DNA of 64,000 bases from Haloferax sulfurifontis ATCC BAA-897 (GCF_000337835.1 NZ_AOLM01000027.1:186001-250000), one strand, 5' to 3'; positions 1 to 8,310 are shown, numbered from the stretch's first letter. Numbers and translations: made by a program. Notes: generated by a model not told the origin, from the letters alone.

Positions 1-1
1 C

Positions 2-1099
2 GTGGCCGGTCCCGGCTCCGGGACGGTCCTCGAAGTCAAGGAGGAACGCGGCTTCGGCGCGACCCTCGACGTGGTCCTCTACGACGGGACGATTCGCGCG
101 GGCGACACCATCGTCGTCGGCGGCGCGAACGACCCCATCGTCACCGAGGTCCGCGCGCTCCTCCAGCCCCGCCCGAACGCGGAGATTCGAACCGAAAAGC
201 GGTTCGACAAGGTCGACGAGGTCCGCGCCGCGGCCGGCGTGAAAATCGCCGCGCCCGACCTCGAAGACGCGATGGCCGGCGCGCCGGTCCGCGTCGTCGG
301 CGACCGCGACCTCGACGAGGTCGTCCGCGAGGTCGAAGCCGAACTCGCGGACATCGAGGTCACCACCGAAGAGGAGGGCGTCGTCGTCAAGGCCGACACG
401 CTCGGCAGTCTCGAAGCCATGGCGAACGCGTTACAGGAAGCCGAAGTGCCCATTCTCCGCGCCGAGGTCGGCGACGTGGCCCCGCGCGACGTGGCGGTCG
501 CCTCGACCGCCCGCGAGTCCGAACACAAGGTCATCCTCGGGTTCAACGTGGACGTGCTCTCGAACGCCGAGGCCGAACTCGAAAAGAACGACGTGAAGCT
601 GTTCGAAGACGACGTCATCTATCAGCTCGTCGAGGAGTACGAAGAGCACGTCGAGGAGATGAAACGCGCCCAACAGGAGACGATTCTCGACAAAATCGTC
701 CGCCCGTGTCGCTTCCGCATCCTCCAGGACCACGTCTTCCGGCAGAACAACCCCGCCGTCGTCGGGGTCGAAGTCATGTCCGGGACCATCAAGAACAACA
801 TGAACGTCGTGAAGTGGGAAGACGGCGAGGCGAACCGCGTCGGTCAGCTCTCGGGCATCCAAGAAAACGGCGAGGACGTGTCGAGCGCCCGCGCCGGCTC
901 GCGGGTCAGCGTCGCCATCGACGGCCCGACGGTCGGCCGCCAGATAGAGGAGGGTGACGAACTCTGGATCGAACTCCCCGAAAAGCACGCGAAGATTCTC
1001 GAACAGGAGCTCCGCGACGACATCCCCACCGACGAACTGGAGGCGCTGTCGGGCTACCTCGAAAAGCACCGCCGCCGCGACCCCTTCTGGGGAAAATAG
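2..1099 (+). CDS. infB: Translation initiation factor IF-2 (aIF5B), 3' part
   Basis: This is the C-terminal 365 residues of archaeal IF-2/aIF5B, the GTPase that promotes ribosomal subunit joining and initiator tRNA placement. The reading frame is open from the left edge, so the N-terminal G domain (usually about 230 residues) lies outside the window. What is visible is domain II (starting GSGTVLEVKEERGFG), domain III with the conserved KADTLGSLEA stretch, the long connecting helix (ELVEEYEEHVEEM) and the domain IV beta barrel (PAVVGVEVMSG), ending HRRRDPFWGK. All of this is typical of archaeal and eukaryotic 5B proteins rather than bacterial IF2. The apparent start at base 2 is an internal valine codon, not a real start. 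Identification is firm. Confidence 0.96.
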   Translation: MAGPGSGTVLEVKEERGFGATLDVVLYDGTIRAGDTIVVGGANDPIVTEVRALLQPRPNAEIRTEKRFDKVDEVRAAAGVKIAAPDLEDAMAGAPVRVVGDRDLDEVVREVEAELADIEVTTEEEGVVVKADTLGSLEAMANALQEAEVPILRAEVGDVAPRDVAVASTARESEHKVILGFNVDVLSNAEAELEKNDVKLFEDDVIYQLVEEYEEHVEEMKRAQQETILDKIVRPCRFRILQDHVFRQNNPAVVGVEVMSGTIKNNMNVVKWEDGEANRVGQLSGIQENGEDVSSARAGSRVSVAIDGPTVGRQIEEGDELWIELPEKHAKILEQELRDDIPTDELEALSGYLEKHRRRDPFWGK

Positions 1100-1189
1100 G
1101 CGACTCGTCGCGCCCCGAGTCTTCCGTTGACTCAGCATATCCGTGAGCCGCACGGCCGTCCCGTCGGGCGAAATAGCTAACATTCAGAC

Positions 1190-1231
1190 GTTCGTACTCG
1201 GTTCCGAGTGGTTCGTACTCGGTTCCGAGTG
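1190..1231. repeat. Two perfect 21-bp tandem repeats, each holding a 6-2-6 palindrome
   Basis: The unit GTTCGTACTCGGTTCCGAGTG occurs twice without a gap (1190-1210 and 1211-1231). Each copy holds the inverted repeat ACTCGG-TT-CCGAGT (1196-1209 and 1217-1230). The array ends 5 bases before the ATG at 1237. It could be a double operator for the downstream membrane-protein gene, a pair of RNA hairpins at the infB 3' end, or both. The repeats are seen directly; the function is inference. Confidence 0.85.
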
Positions 1232-1236
1232 GTATC

Positions 1237-1560
1237 ATGCGCACACGAACACCCCATAGCGACAGCATCGTCACGAAAGCGACGCGGTACGACGCCATCC
1301 TCGCGACACTACCGCTCCCGCTCGCCGTCGGGACGGCGGTCGGCGCGCTCTCGCCGCTCCCACTTTCGCTCGTTGTCGGCGCGAGCGGCCTCGTCTCGGC
1401 GGCCGTGCTCGCCTACGGGTTGTTCGTTGCGACACCGCGGTCGGCGGCCGGTCCGACGGGCGAGTCGGGCGCGACCGCCGAGACGGAACTGCCGCTCGAC
1501 GACATCGAGTCCCGCGTCCGCGACGACGCCGGTCGAAACCGCCGCCGCGGGAGCGTCTGA
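1237..1560 (+). CDS. Small two-helix membrane protein of unknown function
   Basis: A 107-residue protein with no family that I recognise. Residues about 22-66 form two hydrophobic segments (ILATLPLPLAVGTAVGAL and LSLVVGASGLVSAAVLAYGL) joined by a short turn, which suggests a helical hairpin in the membrane. The remaining C-terminal part is a soluble acidic tail ending in a basic patch (RNRRRGSV). The ATG at 1237 follows immediately after the tandem palindromes at 1190-1231, so there is little room for a normal leader. Haloarchaea carry many short membrane proteins of this kind beside housekeeping genes. Codon use is normal for the window, which supports it being real. Confidence 0.72.
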   Translation: MRTRTPHSDSIVTKATRYDAILATLPLPLAVGTAVGALSPLPLSLVVGASGLVSAAVLAYGLFVATPRSAAGPTGESGATAETELPLDDIESRVRDDAGRNRRRGSV

Positions 1561-1590
1561 CCGGGGACGCTCGCGCGCTCGGCCCCGTGG

Positions 1591-1752
1591 TCAGGGACGG
1601 TTCCACTCCCAGAACCAGTACGCCGCGCCGAACAGCATCAGTCCCGCTCCGAGGGCCGACGTCGCCGGTTCGGGGAAGACAAACAGCAGGAAGCCGACGA
1701 TGATGAGCGTCGTCGGACCAATCTCGTCCGCGTAGCCGAAAAGCGAAACCAT
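1591..1752 (-). CDS. 53-residue membrane protein
   Basis: A short protein beginning MVSLFGYADEIGPTTLI and ending FWEWNRP. It is almost entirely two hydrophobic segments (about 14-26 and 31-45, the second GAGLMLFGAAYWFW). The frame stays open upstream of the ATG at 1752, but the added residues are polar and unlike a haloarchaeal N-terminus, so I use the internal ATG. It lies tail-to-tail with the small membrane protein at 1237-1560 (30 bases apart). Function is unknown. The clean hydrophobic pattern and the acidic residue near the start favour a real gene. Confidence 0.7.
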   Translation of the reverse strand: MVSLFGYADEIGPTTLIIVGFLLFVFPEPATSALGAGLMLFGAAYWFWEWNRP

Positions 1753-1923
1753 ACCTCCCTTTCGACGGCCTCCGTGAAGTGTATTGTTCTCGTTCTGAAC
1801 TGACGAGAGTGAGGAGGGGAGATGCAAGGCGAGCGACGGAGCGACGAGGAGAAAGCGGTCGGCGGGTCGCACCCGCGCGTCAGTCGCCACTCGGACCGCG
1901 ACGGCGACGGGGGTCGGTCGAGG

Positions 1924-2307
1924 TTACCGCGCGGCGGGCGTGAGGTCGTCGCCGACGGCGCTCATGACCTGAAACGCCGCGGTGGCGGCCAGCCCGCGGG
2001 CGACCTCGTTGCGGTCTTCGTCGGTGAGTCCGGCGTCGAGTTCGTCGGCGTCCGGCGAGAAGCCGGCGCTGACGGGGTGGCCGACCGGCGGGTGGACGGC
2101 CACGGTGGCGAGCGGCCCGGTCGACCCGGTCGAGAGCTCCGACCCGACGGCGAACCCCTCGGGGAGATACGACTCCGTCCGCGAGACGATACCGGCGACC
2201 GCCCGCCGGAGCGCGTCCATCTGGTCGACGGTCAGTTCTCGGTCGGCCGACGCCTGGCCGGCCCCAGTCACGCCGGGAGCGCCCGCATATGGGTTGTTCC
2301 CGTTCAT
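1924..2307 (-). CDS. DUF5811-like haloarchaeal protein
   Basis: A 127-residue soluble acidic protein starting MNGNNPYAGAPG. From memory this N-terminus and size match the haloarchaeal family annotated as DUF5811; the name is not verified by a search. The first 20 residues are Gly/Ala-rich. The middle holds a predicted helix (VDQMDALRRAVAGIVSRT) and a beta-rich region (ATVAVHPPVGHPVSAGF), followed by acidic helices up to DDLTPAAR. No catalytic motif or cysteine is visible. A longer frame extends upstream, but its translation is Arg-rich and unlike a coding region here, so the ATG at 2307 is preferred. Confidence 0.78.
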   Translation of the reverse strand: MNGNNPYAGAPGVTGAGQASADRELTVDQMDALRRAVAGIVSRTESYLPEGFAVGSELSTGSTGPLATVAVHPPVGHPVSAGFSPDADELDAGLTDEDRNEVARGLAATAAFQVMSAVGDDLTPAAR

Positions 2308-2405
2308 CAGTCGTCTGCGATAGGGGAAGGACGTGTAAAAAGCCGTCGTCGGTCGGCAAGGCGGTGGCGGAATCAAAACCGGCTGACTGCGCGGTGACGC
2401 CGCCG

Positions 2406-3293
2406 TCAGGCCGGTCGCGGGAGCGAGACGGTGACGACGGTCCCGCGGGGCTTCGGCGTCGAGATGGCGAGCGACCCGCCGGAGGCGTCGACGATGGCGC
2501 GGACCAGCCAGAGGCCGACGCCGCTCGTGTGCGAAAGCGGCGTCTCCGCGCCGGACATGAGGGCGTCCCGCTCGGCGTCCGGGATGCCGGGTCCGTTGTC
2601 GGAGACGGTCACGCCGACGGACCCCTCGAGTTGCCAGACGGCGACGTGAATCTCCGGTTCGTCGCAGTCGGCGTGGACGACGGCGTTGTCGAGCAGTTCG
2701 GCGATGCTCCGCGGGAGCGCCGGATGCGCCCGCACGGTGAGCGTCTCCACCGACGAGGCGACCGACACCCGCACCCCGGAGTGCTCGAGTTCGAGGTCCT
2801 CGACGGCGTCGGCGACCGCAGACGAGAGGTCGACGTCGACCTCGTTGCCCTCCGCGAGTTCGACGGTCCGGAGGAGCGCGACCTCGTCGCTCACCTCGAC
2901 CAGTCGGTTCGCGCGCTCCCGAATCGCCTCGACGGGGTCGGTGTTCGAGTCCGACTCGTCCCGCGACTCGACGAGTTCGGCGTAACCGAGGATGGCGGTG
3001 CAGGCGTTCCTGATGTCGTGTCTGAGGATTCGATGCAGGACGCTCGTGTGCGCGAGCGTCGATTCCAGTCGCTCGGAGGTCCGGTCCAGTTCGGTCTGGC
3101 TCCGACCGACGAGGTCGTACACCAACAGCGCCGACAGGACGACGAACATCCACCCCTTCGCCGTCTGGACGAGCTCGTGGTTCGGAAGCCCCTCCACGAG
3201 ACTGTCGCTCGTCGCGACCCAGAGGAACCCGAACGCGGCGTAGATAAGCGCCACTCGCCTCGGAGACAGGTCGAACGGCGCGTCACCACTCAT
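2406..3293 (-). CDS. Membrane sensor histidine kinase
   Basis: A 295-residue two-component sensor kinase. Two N-terminal transmembrane helices (about 14-28 and 46-62) flank a very short external loop, so there is no sizeable extracellular sensor. A coiled segment then leads to the H box (LHRILRHDIRN, phospho-acceptor His92). The ATPase domain has the N box (ELLDNAVVH, Asn203), G1 (SDNGPGIPD, Asp232) and G2 (GVGLWLVR, about 259-265). The RHDIRN form of the H box is the common haloarchaeal type. No receiver or response-regulator gene is adjacent, so its partner is unknown, and the input may come from the membrane or from cytoplasmic contacts. It starts at ATG 3293, 51 bases from the start of the pdaD downstream end. 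Confidence 0.92.
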   Translation of the reverse strand: MSGDAPFDLSPRRVALIYAAFGFLWVATSDSLVEGLPNHELVQTAKGWMFVVLSALLVYDLVGRSQTELDRTSERLESTLAHTSVLHRILRHDIRNACTAILGYAELVESRDESDSNTDPVEAIRERANRLVEVSDEVALLRTVELAEGNEVDVDLSSAVADAVEDLELEHSGVRVSVASSVETLTVRAHPALPRSIAELLDNAVVHADCDEPEIHVAVWQLEGSVGVTVSDNGPGIPDAERDALMSGAETPLSHTSGVGLWLVRAIVDASGGSLAISTPKPRGTVVTVSLPRPA

Positions 3294-3344
3294 GACGGAG
3301 CAATACTCACAAACGCTGATGAGTCCGTCGGTCAGCGCGGAGTG

Positions 3345-3818
3345 TCAGAAGATAGATTCGCTTTGCCCGTAGGCCGCGACCGTGACGGCGGTGGTGTAGC
3401 CGTCGCCCTCGTGGGTGCCGGTCGTGAGCGCGACTTCCTCGTCGTCGAACGACCACTCGCGGAGGTTCCGTCCCGCGTCGAGCCCGTCGAGGACGGCCGC
3501 GCGGACGCTGTCTTCGTCGGTTCCTGACGCCTCGTAGAACAGGCCGGGGCCGGAGCCGGTCGCCCAGCCGAGACCGGCGACGGCCGTCTCGCCGGGGGTC
3601 GAAGTCGTCTCGCGGGCCTGCACCACGGTCAGACGGTTGCCCGCCGGACCGAGATCGGGGGCCACGTCGACCGCCTCGACCGTCGCGTCGGCGGGAACCA
3701 CGGAGGAGACGGCGACGAGGTTGTAGTTGTGGACGTTGGCGGCGGCGAGCGCGGCGTCGTACGACGCCATCTCGGTGGGGGCGGTGCCGACCCCGCGGAC
3801 GACGCGAATCGTGTTCAT
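3345..3818 (-). CDS. pdaD: Pyruvoyl-dependent arginine decarboxylase
   Basis: A 157-residue pro-enzyme that converts arginine to agmatine. The family self-cleaves at a Ser-Ser bond to create a pyruvoyl group; here the site is VAVSSVVP, with cleavage expected between Ser38 and Ser39. The N-terminal part MNTIRVVRGVGTAPTEMASYDAAL and the glycine-rich stretch GLGWATGSGPGLFYEASG match the family fold. In archaea agmatine is needed to modify tRNA-Ile2 (agmatidine) as well as for polyamines. It lies 108 bases downstream of the PAN gene on the same strand. Length is normal for the family (about 150-165 residues). Confidence 0.93.
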   Translation of the reverse strand: MNTIRVVRGVGTAPTEMASYDAALAAANVHNYNLVAVSSVVPADATVEAVDVAPDLGPAGNRLTVVQARETTSTPGETAVAGLGWATGSGPGLFYEASGTDEDSVRAAVLDGLDAGRNLREWSFDDEEVALTTGTHEGDGYTTAVTVAAYGQSESIF

Positions 3819-3926
3819 GTCCGAACTCTCGCGGCGGCGGAAAAGGGGGTTACGAATAGCGGCGCTCGAAAGCCGGGGCGAGGCGGGGGCGTCGACGACC
3901 GCCGCGACGCCGGTTCCCGGCCGAGT

Positions 3927-5165
3927 TCAGTACTGGTAGTCCGTGAAGCCCGAGATGGGGCCGGTGCCGGACTCCTCGACGTTCGAGAGCTTCTCGTGGG
4001 CGGCGTCGAAGTCCGCGCCCGTCACCTCGGTGCGGCCCTCGCGGATGGCGAACATGCCGGCCTCGGTGGTCAGCGACGCGATGTCCGCGCCGGAGTAGTC
4101 GTCGAGTTCCTCGGCGAGCGCGTCGAGGTCCACGTCGTCGGCGACGTTCATGTCGCGGGTGTGGATGTCGAGGATGCGGCGGCGGCCCTCGACGGCGGGC
4201 TTGGGCACCTCGATGAGGCGGTCGAACCGGCCGGGCCGGAGGATGGCCTCGTCGAGCATATCGAAGCGGTTGGTCGCCGCGATGATGCGGATGTCGCCGC
4301 GGTCGTCGAAGCCGTCCATCTCCGAGAGGAGTTGCATCATCGTGCGCTGGACCTCGGCGTCGCCGGAGGTCTTCGAGTCCGTCCGCTTCGAGGCGACGGC
4401 GTCGATTTCGTCGATGAAGATGACCACCGGTTCGCGCTCGGCGGCGAGCTTGAACAGGTCGCGGACCAGCCGCGCGCCCTCGCCGATGAACTTCTGGACG
4501 AGTTCGGAGCCGGCCATCTTGATGAACGAGGCGTTGGTCTCGTTGGCGACGGCCTTGGCGAGCATCGTCTTCCCGGTGCCCGGCGGGCCGTAGAGGAGCA
4601 CGCCCGACGGCGGGTCGATGCCGACTTCCGCGAACATCTCGGGGTTTTCGAGGGGCTGTTCGACCGCCTCGCGGACCTCGCGGACCTGCTCGTCGATGCC
4701 GCCGATGTCGTCGTAGGTGACCGTCGGCGACTCGACGACCTCCATCGCCTGCGCCCGCGCGTCCGTCTCGTCGTCGAGGACGGTCTGGACGGCGAACGAG
4801 TCGTTGATGGCGACGCGGTCGCCCGGCTCGATGTCGTCGATGTTCAGGTTCGGTGCGAACTCGGTGAGGACCTCCTGGTTGTTGCCGTGCTGTTTGATGA
4901 TGACGCCGTCGTCGGTCAGTTCCTCGACCGTAGCGATGTAGTACGAGGCCGTCTTCAGCGCCTCGTTGCGCGCTTTCATCTGGTCGACTTCGTCGACTAA
5001 CTCGGCGTGGCGGTCATCGGCGTTCTGGAGCCGCTGGTCGAGTTCGCGGTTGACGTCGACCATGCGTTCGAAGTGCTGGCGGAGTGCAGACAGCCGCTCT
5101 GCATCCGACATCTCGGGGTCCAGGTCGAGATGAGGACGTTCCGGGAGAGATGGACTCCGTGACAT
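3927..5165 (-). CDS. pan: Proteasome-activating nucleotidase (PAN)
   Basis: A 412-residue AAA+ unfoldase that feeds proteins to the archaeal 20S proteasome. An N-terminal coiled coil (about 24-72) and an OB domain (about 75-140) are followed by the AAA module: Walker A GPPGTGKT (193-200), Walker B VIFIDEID (about 248-255), and the second region of homology NRFDMLDEAILRPGRFD (about 299-315). I use the ATG at 5165; an in-frame ATG at 5189 would add only eight residues (MPKCGQSL). Haloferax carries two PAN paralogues, and this neighbourhood resembles that of the second one (PanB), from memory. The C-terminus is ...GFTDYQY: Tyr is third from the end rather than second, so it is not a textbook Hb-Y-X gate-opening tail. 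Confidence 0.95.
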   Translation of the reverse strand: MSRSPSLPERPHLDLDPEMSDAERLSALRQHFERMVDVNRELDQRLQNADDRHAELVDEVDQMKARNEALKTASYYIATVEELTDDGVIIKQHGNNQEVLTEFAPNLNIDDIEPGDRVAINDSFAVQTVLDDETDARAQAMEVVESPTVTYDDIGGIDEQVREVREAVEQPLENPEMFAEVGIDPPSGVLLYGPPGTGKTMLAKAVANETNASFIKMAGSELVQKFIGEGARLVRDLFKLAAEREPVVIFIDEIDAVASKRTDSKTSGDAEVQRTMMQLLSEMDGFDDRGDIRIIAATNRFDMLDEAILRPGRFDRLIEVPKPAVEGRRRILDIHTRDMNVADDVDLDALAEELDDYSGADIASLTTEAGMFAIREGRTEVTGADFDAAHEKLSNVEESGTGPISGFTDYQY

Positions 5166-5596
5166 CAGTGATTGGCCACACTTAGGCATGCGCGTAAATG
5201 TGCCTTTGGGTCAGAGAACCCGACTGCCGCGCTCGAAGCGGCTTTAGGTGACGGCGGTCCCGCGGCACCCGACCGCGGCGGCGAATCGGACGCCGGCAGA
5301 GCGACGCCGCGGCTCACGGGGACAGTGCTGTTCGCAGGAAACGCGCGACGTGACGAAGACGAAGATGTGGTAGGAGGAAGTTGCGGAGGTTCAGTGTGTA
5401 CAGGTCGCCCCTCGTTTCGGCCCGACGTGCCCTCCGCGAGAACAGATACGACGCCCAACGACTTGAAAGGAATTCGTCGTCGCCGAGAACGTCCCGTAAA
5501 TCGGGATGTGGGTATTAATCCGGTATCATCCGACGAGCGACCGGCGAGCGACCGCTTCCGAGAGTCGCGGTCGGCGTTCGTCAGCGGGTTCGTTCG
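5166..5596. other. Intergenic region with no supported gene; 16-bp tandem repeat at its right end
   Basis: This 431-bp gap lies between the PAN start and the 3' end of the dUTPase-like gene. Open frames exist on both strands but their translations are Ser/Arg/Gly-rich and show no motif. At the right end GTTCGTCAGCGGGTTC is repeated perfectly in tandem (5576-5591 and 5592-5607); the second copy contains the dUTPase stop codon. The left part must contain the PAN promoter, but I see no clear TATA box. Confidence 0.7.
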
Positions 5597-6070
5597 TCAG
5601 CGGGTTCGCTCGCCCTGATAGCTCCCGTCGTAGGTCTCGTCGTGGGTCGCGTCCGCGAGGACGATTTGGGCGACCCGCGCGCCGCGTTCGAGTTCGACCG
5701 GGTGGTGGACCTGCAGGAGGCCCTCGCCTTTCCCCTCGTAGCCGGCGTCCCAGACGGCCGTGTTCAGCATACAGGAGTTCCGCATGAGCGACGACCGCGG
5801 GTAGATGAAGCCGACGTGGTCCTCGGGGATGTGGACCGTCTCGGCGTACTGGAGGACGTAGCCGCCGGGGTCGAGCCGGTACGTCTCGGTCTCCGGGTCG
5901 GCGAAGTCGAGGGCGCGGCGCTCCCCGACGGTCTTCCCCTCGCGGCCGAGGCGGCCCGGTTCGACCTGTTCGAGGACCGCTTCGAGCGTCAGGTCGACGC
6001 CGTTGGGTTGGACCTGTTCGGCCGTGACCGGCGAGATGTGCTGTGCGACGAACGAGCCAGCGCGGTGCAT
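5597..6070 (-). CDS. dut: dUTPase of the dCTP deaminase family
   Basis: A 157-residue member of the dCTP deaminase/dUTPase trimer family, which keeps uracil out of DNA. The family signature PRSSLMRNSC (91-100) is present, as are the substrate loop WDAGYEGKGEG (107-117) and the N-terminal QPNGVDLTLE segment (21-30). Bacterial deaminases have a catalytic Glu two to three residues into the strand after the glycine loop (I/T-x-L-E-F type). Here that strand reads GLLQVHH, with Gln in its place, so dUTP hydrolysis without deamination is more likely. ATG at 6070 gives a start that fits the family; longer frames only add Arg-rich residues. A 16-bp tandem repeat covers the stop codon. Confidence 0.87.
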   Translation of the reverse strand: MHRAGSFVAQHISPVTAEQVQPNGVDLTLEAVLEQVEPGRLGREGKTVGERRALDFADPETETYRLDPGGYVLQYAETVHIPEDHVGFIYPRSSLMRNSCMLNTAVWDAGYEGKGEGLLQVHHPVELERGARVAQIVLADATHDETYDGSYQGERTR

Positions 6071-6309
6071 ATCCGAACCCCGTTCAGCGGGCGCAAAACT
6101 GTGCCGGACCTCGGCCGTCGTCGCCCCCCGAAACGCACCTCTGATTCGGGGCCGCGACGGGGGTGAAATCGCACCCCCTTCGGGGAGGTGACGACCCCCG
6201 CGGTGACAAGTCACATGGGAGAACCAACAAGGAGTTTAATGGCCCTTAGACGCTACAAACCCCGAGACGGCGCTATCGTTCACGTTCGAAGATAGGGAAG
6301 TACGCGGGA

Positions 6310-6317
6310 TTTATATC
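6310..6317 (+). promoter_or_regulatory. TATA box of the aconitase gene
   Basis: TTTATATC is centred about 29-30 bases before the aconitase ATG at 6343. With the usual archaeal TATA-to-start spacing, transcription begins within a few bases of the ATG, so the message is probably leaderless. This is inferred from sequence only. Confidence 0.75.
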
Positions 6318-6342
6318 CGAGGACCATCGAGGTTCGGGTGTT

Positions 6343-8310
6343 ATGGGACAGACGCTCACGGAAAAGATTCTCTCGGACCACCTCGTCGAGGGTGACCTCA
6401 CCCCCGGAGAGGAGATCGGAATCGAAATCGACCAAGTCCTGATGCAGGACACGACCGGGACGATGGTCTGGCTCCAGTTCGAGGCGCTCGACCTCGACGA
6501 GGCGCAGACCGAGCTCGCCGCTCAGTACTGCGACCACCAGACCTACCAGTTCGACTTCAAGAACACGGACGACCACCGCTTCCTCCGTTCCGCGGCCGGG
6601 ACATATGGTGCCCACTTCTCCCGCCCCGGCAACGGTATCTGCCACAACGTCCACAAGGAGAACTTCGCCGCGCCCGGCAAGACGCTCCTCGGCTCGGACT
6701 CGCACACGCCGACCCCCGGCGGCCTCGGCCAGCTCGCCATCGGTGCGGGCGGCCTCGACATCGCGGTCGCCATGGGCGGCGGCGCGTACTACGTCGAGAT
6801 GCCGGAAGTCGTGAACGTGCGCCTCGAAGGCGAACTCCCCGAGTGGTCCTCCGCGAAGGACGTCATCCTCGAGATGCTCCGCCGCGAGACCGTCAAGGGC
6901 GGCGTCGGCAAGGTGTTCGAGTACACCGGCCCCGGTGCCGAGTCGCTCAGCGTGCCCGAGCGAACCACCATCACCAACATGGGGACCGAACTCGGAGCCA
7001 CCTCGTCGCTGTTCGAGACCGACGAGAAGACCAAGGACTACCTCGAACGCCAGGGTCGCGGCGACGAGTACGTCGAGCTGACGGCCGACGACGACGCCGA
7101 GTACGCCGACGAAATCGTCATCGACCTCGACGACCTCGAACCGCTCATCGCCTGCCCGTCGATGCCGGACAAGGTCGTTCCCGTCCGCGAAGTCGCCGGC
7201 GAGAAGGTCGAACAGGTCCTCGTCGGTTCCTGTACGAACGGCGGCTACGAGGACATCCTCCCGGCCGCGAAGATGTTCGAGGGTCGCGAAGTCGCAAAGC
7301 ACCTCGAGATGATCGTCGCACCCGGTTCGAAGCAGGCCGGCGAGATTCTCGCCCGGCAGGGCTGGACGGCAGAGATGATGGCCGCCGGTGTCAACGTCTC
7401 CGAGGCGACCTGTGGTCCGTGTATCGGCATCGGCCACGTGCCCGCCTCCGACTCCATCTCGCTTCGCACCTTCAACCGTAACTTCGAGGGTCGCTCCGGT
7501 ATCGAAGACGACAACGTCTACCTCTGCTCGCCGCAGGTCGCCGCCGCCGCGGCGCTCAAGGGCGAAATCATCGACCCGCGCGACCTCGCCGACGAACTCG
7601 GTGACCTCGACGCGCCCGGCGTCGAGCTCCCCGAGAAGTACGACGGCTCGAAGACGGACCTCATCTACGCCGAAGACGCCATCGACGACGAGCTCATCAA
7701 GGGCCCGAACATCGGCGAAGTTCCCCTGCAGGACCCCCTCGGCTCGAACATCTCGGGTGAGACCCTCCTGAAGATGGAGGACAACATCACGACCGACCAC
7801 ATCATCCCGGCGACGTCCGACATCCTCAAGTTCCGCTCGAACATCGAGCGCCTCTCGGACTTCACGCTCTCGCGCGTCGACGAGACGTTCGCCCAGCGCG
7901 CCAAGGACGCCGGCACCGGCGTCCTCGTCGCGGGCGAGAACTACGGCCAGGGCTCCTCCCGCGAACACGCCGCGATGTGTCCGATGTACCTCGGCATCGA
8001 GGCCGTCCTCGCGCAGTCGTTCGCTCGCATCCACAAGGCGAACCTGTTCAACTTCGGTATCGTCCCCCTCGCCATCGACGAGGAGACCTACGAGAAGATC
8101 GAACAGGGCGACGACGTCGAAATCGTCGACGACGTTGCCGACGCCGTCGAATCCGGCCAGGAAGAGTTCACCATCCGCGTGAACGACGACTGGGAAGCGA
8201 CGGCGAACCTACACGCCTCCGAGCGCGAGCGTCGTATCCTCACCGCCGGCGGCAAGCTCCCCCTCACGAAACAGCAGGCCGAGGGCGGCGCCGCCCCCGC
8301 GGACGACTGA
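6343..8310 (+). CDS. acn: Aconitate hydratase
   Basis: A 655-residue aconitase that isomerises citrate and isocitrate in the TCA cycle. The three [4Fe-4S] ligands are present: Cys297 in VGSCTNGG, and Cys357 and Cys360 in TCGPCIGIG. Substrate-site motifs GSDSHTPTPGGLG and the swivel-domain motifs DNITTDHIIPA and GENYGQGSSREHAA are intact, with the swivel domain at about 475-640 as the C-terminal part of the same chain. The length is that of the compact aconitase form rather than the roughly 890-residue bacterial AcnA. It stands alone with its own promoter and a T-rich tail (CTCACTTTTTCG, about 8327-8338) that could end transcription. Codon use is highly optimised (mostly C-ending), which suggests strong expression. 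Confidence 0.97.
   Translation: MGQTLTEKILSDHLVEGDLTPGEEIGIEIDQVLMQDTTGTMVWLQFEALDLDEAQTELAAQYCDHQTYQFDFKNTDDHRFLRSAAGTYGAHFSRPGNGICHNVHKENFAAPGKTLLGSDSHTPTPGGLGQLAIGAGGLDIAVAMGGGAYYVEMPEVVNVRLEGELPEWSSAKDVILEMLRRETVKGGVGKVFEYTGPGAESLSVPERTTITNMGTELGATSSLFETDEKTKDYLERQGRGDEYVELTADDDAEYADEIVIDLDDLEPLIACPSMPDKVVPVREVAGEKVEQVLVGSCTNGGYEDILPAAKMFEGREVAKHLEMIVAPGSKQAGEILARQGWTAEMMAAGVNVSEATCGPCIGIGHVPASDSISLRTFNRNFEGRSGIEDDNVYLCSPQVAAAAALKGEIIDPRDLADELGDLDAPGVELPEKYDGSKTDLIYAEDAIDDELIKGPNIGEVPLQDPLGSNISGETLLKMEDNITTDHIIPATSDILKFRSNIERLSDFTLSRVDETFAQRAKDAGTGVLVAGENYGQGSSREHAAMCPMYLGIEAVLAQSFARIHKANLFNFGIVPLAIDEETYEKIEQGDDVEIVDDVADAVESGQEEFTIRVNDDWEATANLHASERERRILTAGGKLPLTKQQAEGGAAPADD

Noticed and set aside
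3729-5000. Long open frame on the plus strand opposite the PAN gene
   Set aside because: Its translation is Val/Asp/Arg-rich and repetitive and it is fully antisense to a clear gene. High-GC codon bias makes such mirror frames common.
5172-5618. 148-residue open frame in the gap between PAN and the dUTPase-like gene
   Set aside because: Composition is Arg/Ser/Gly-rich, there is no promoter match or motif, and it runs into the dUTPase gene on the other strand.
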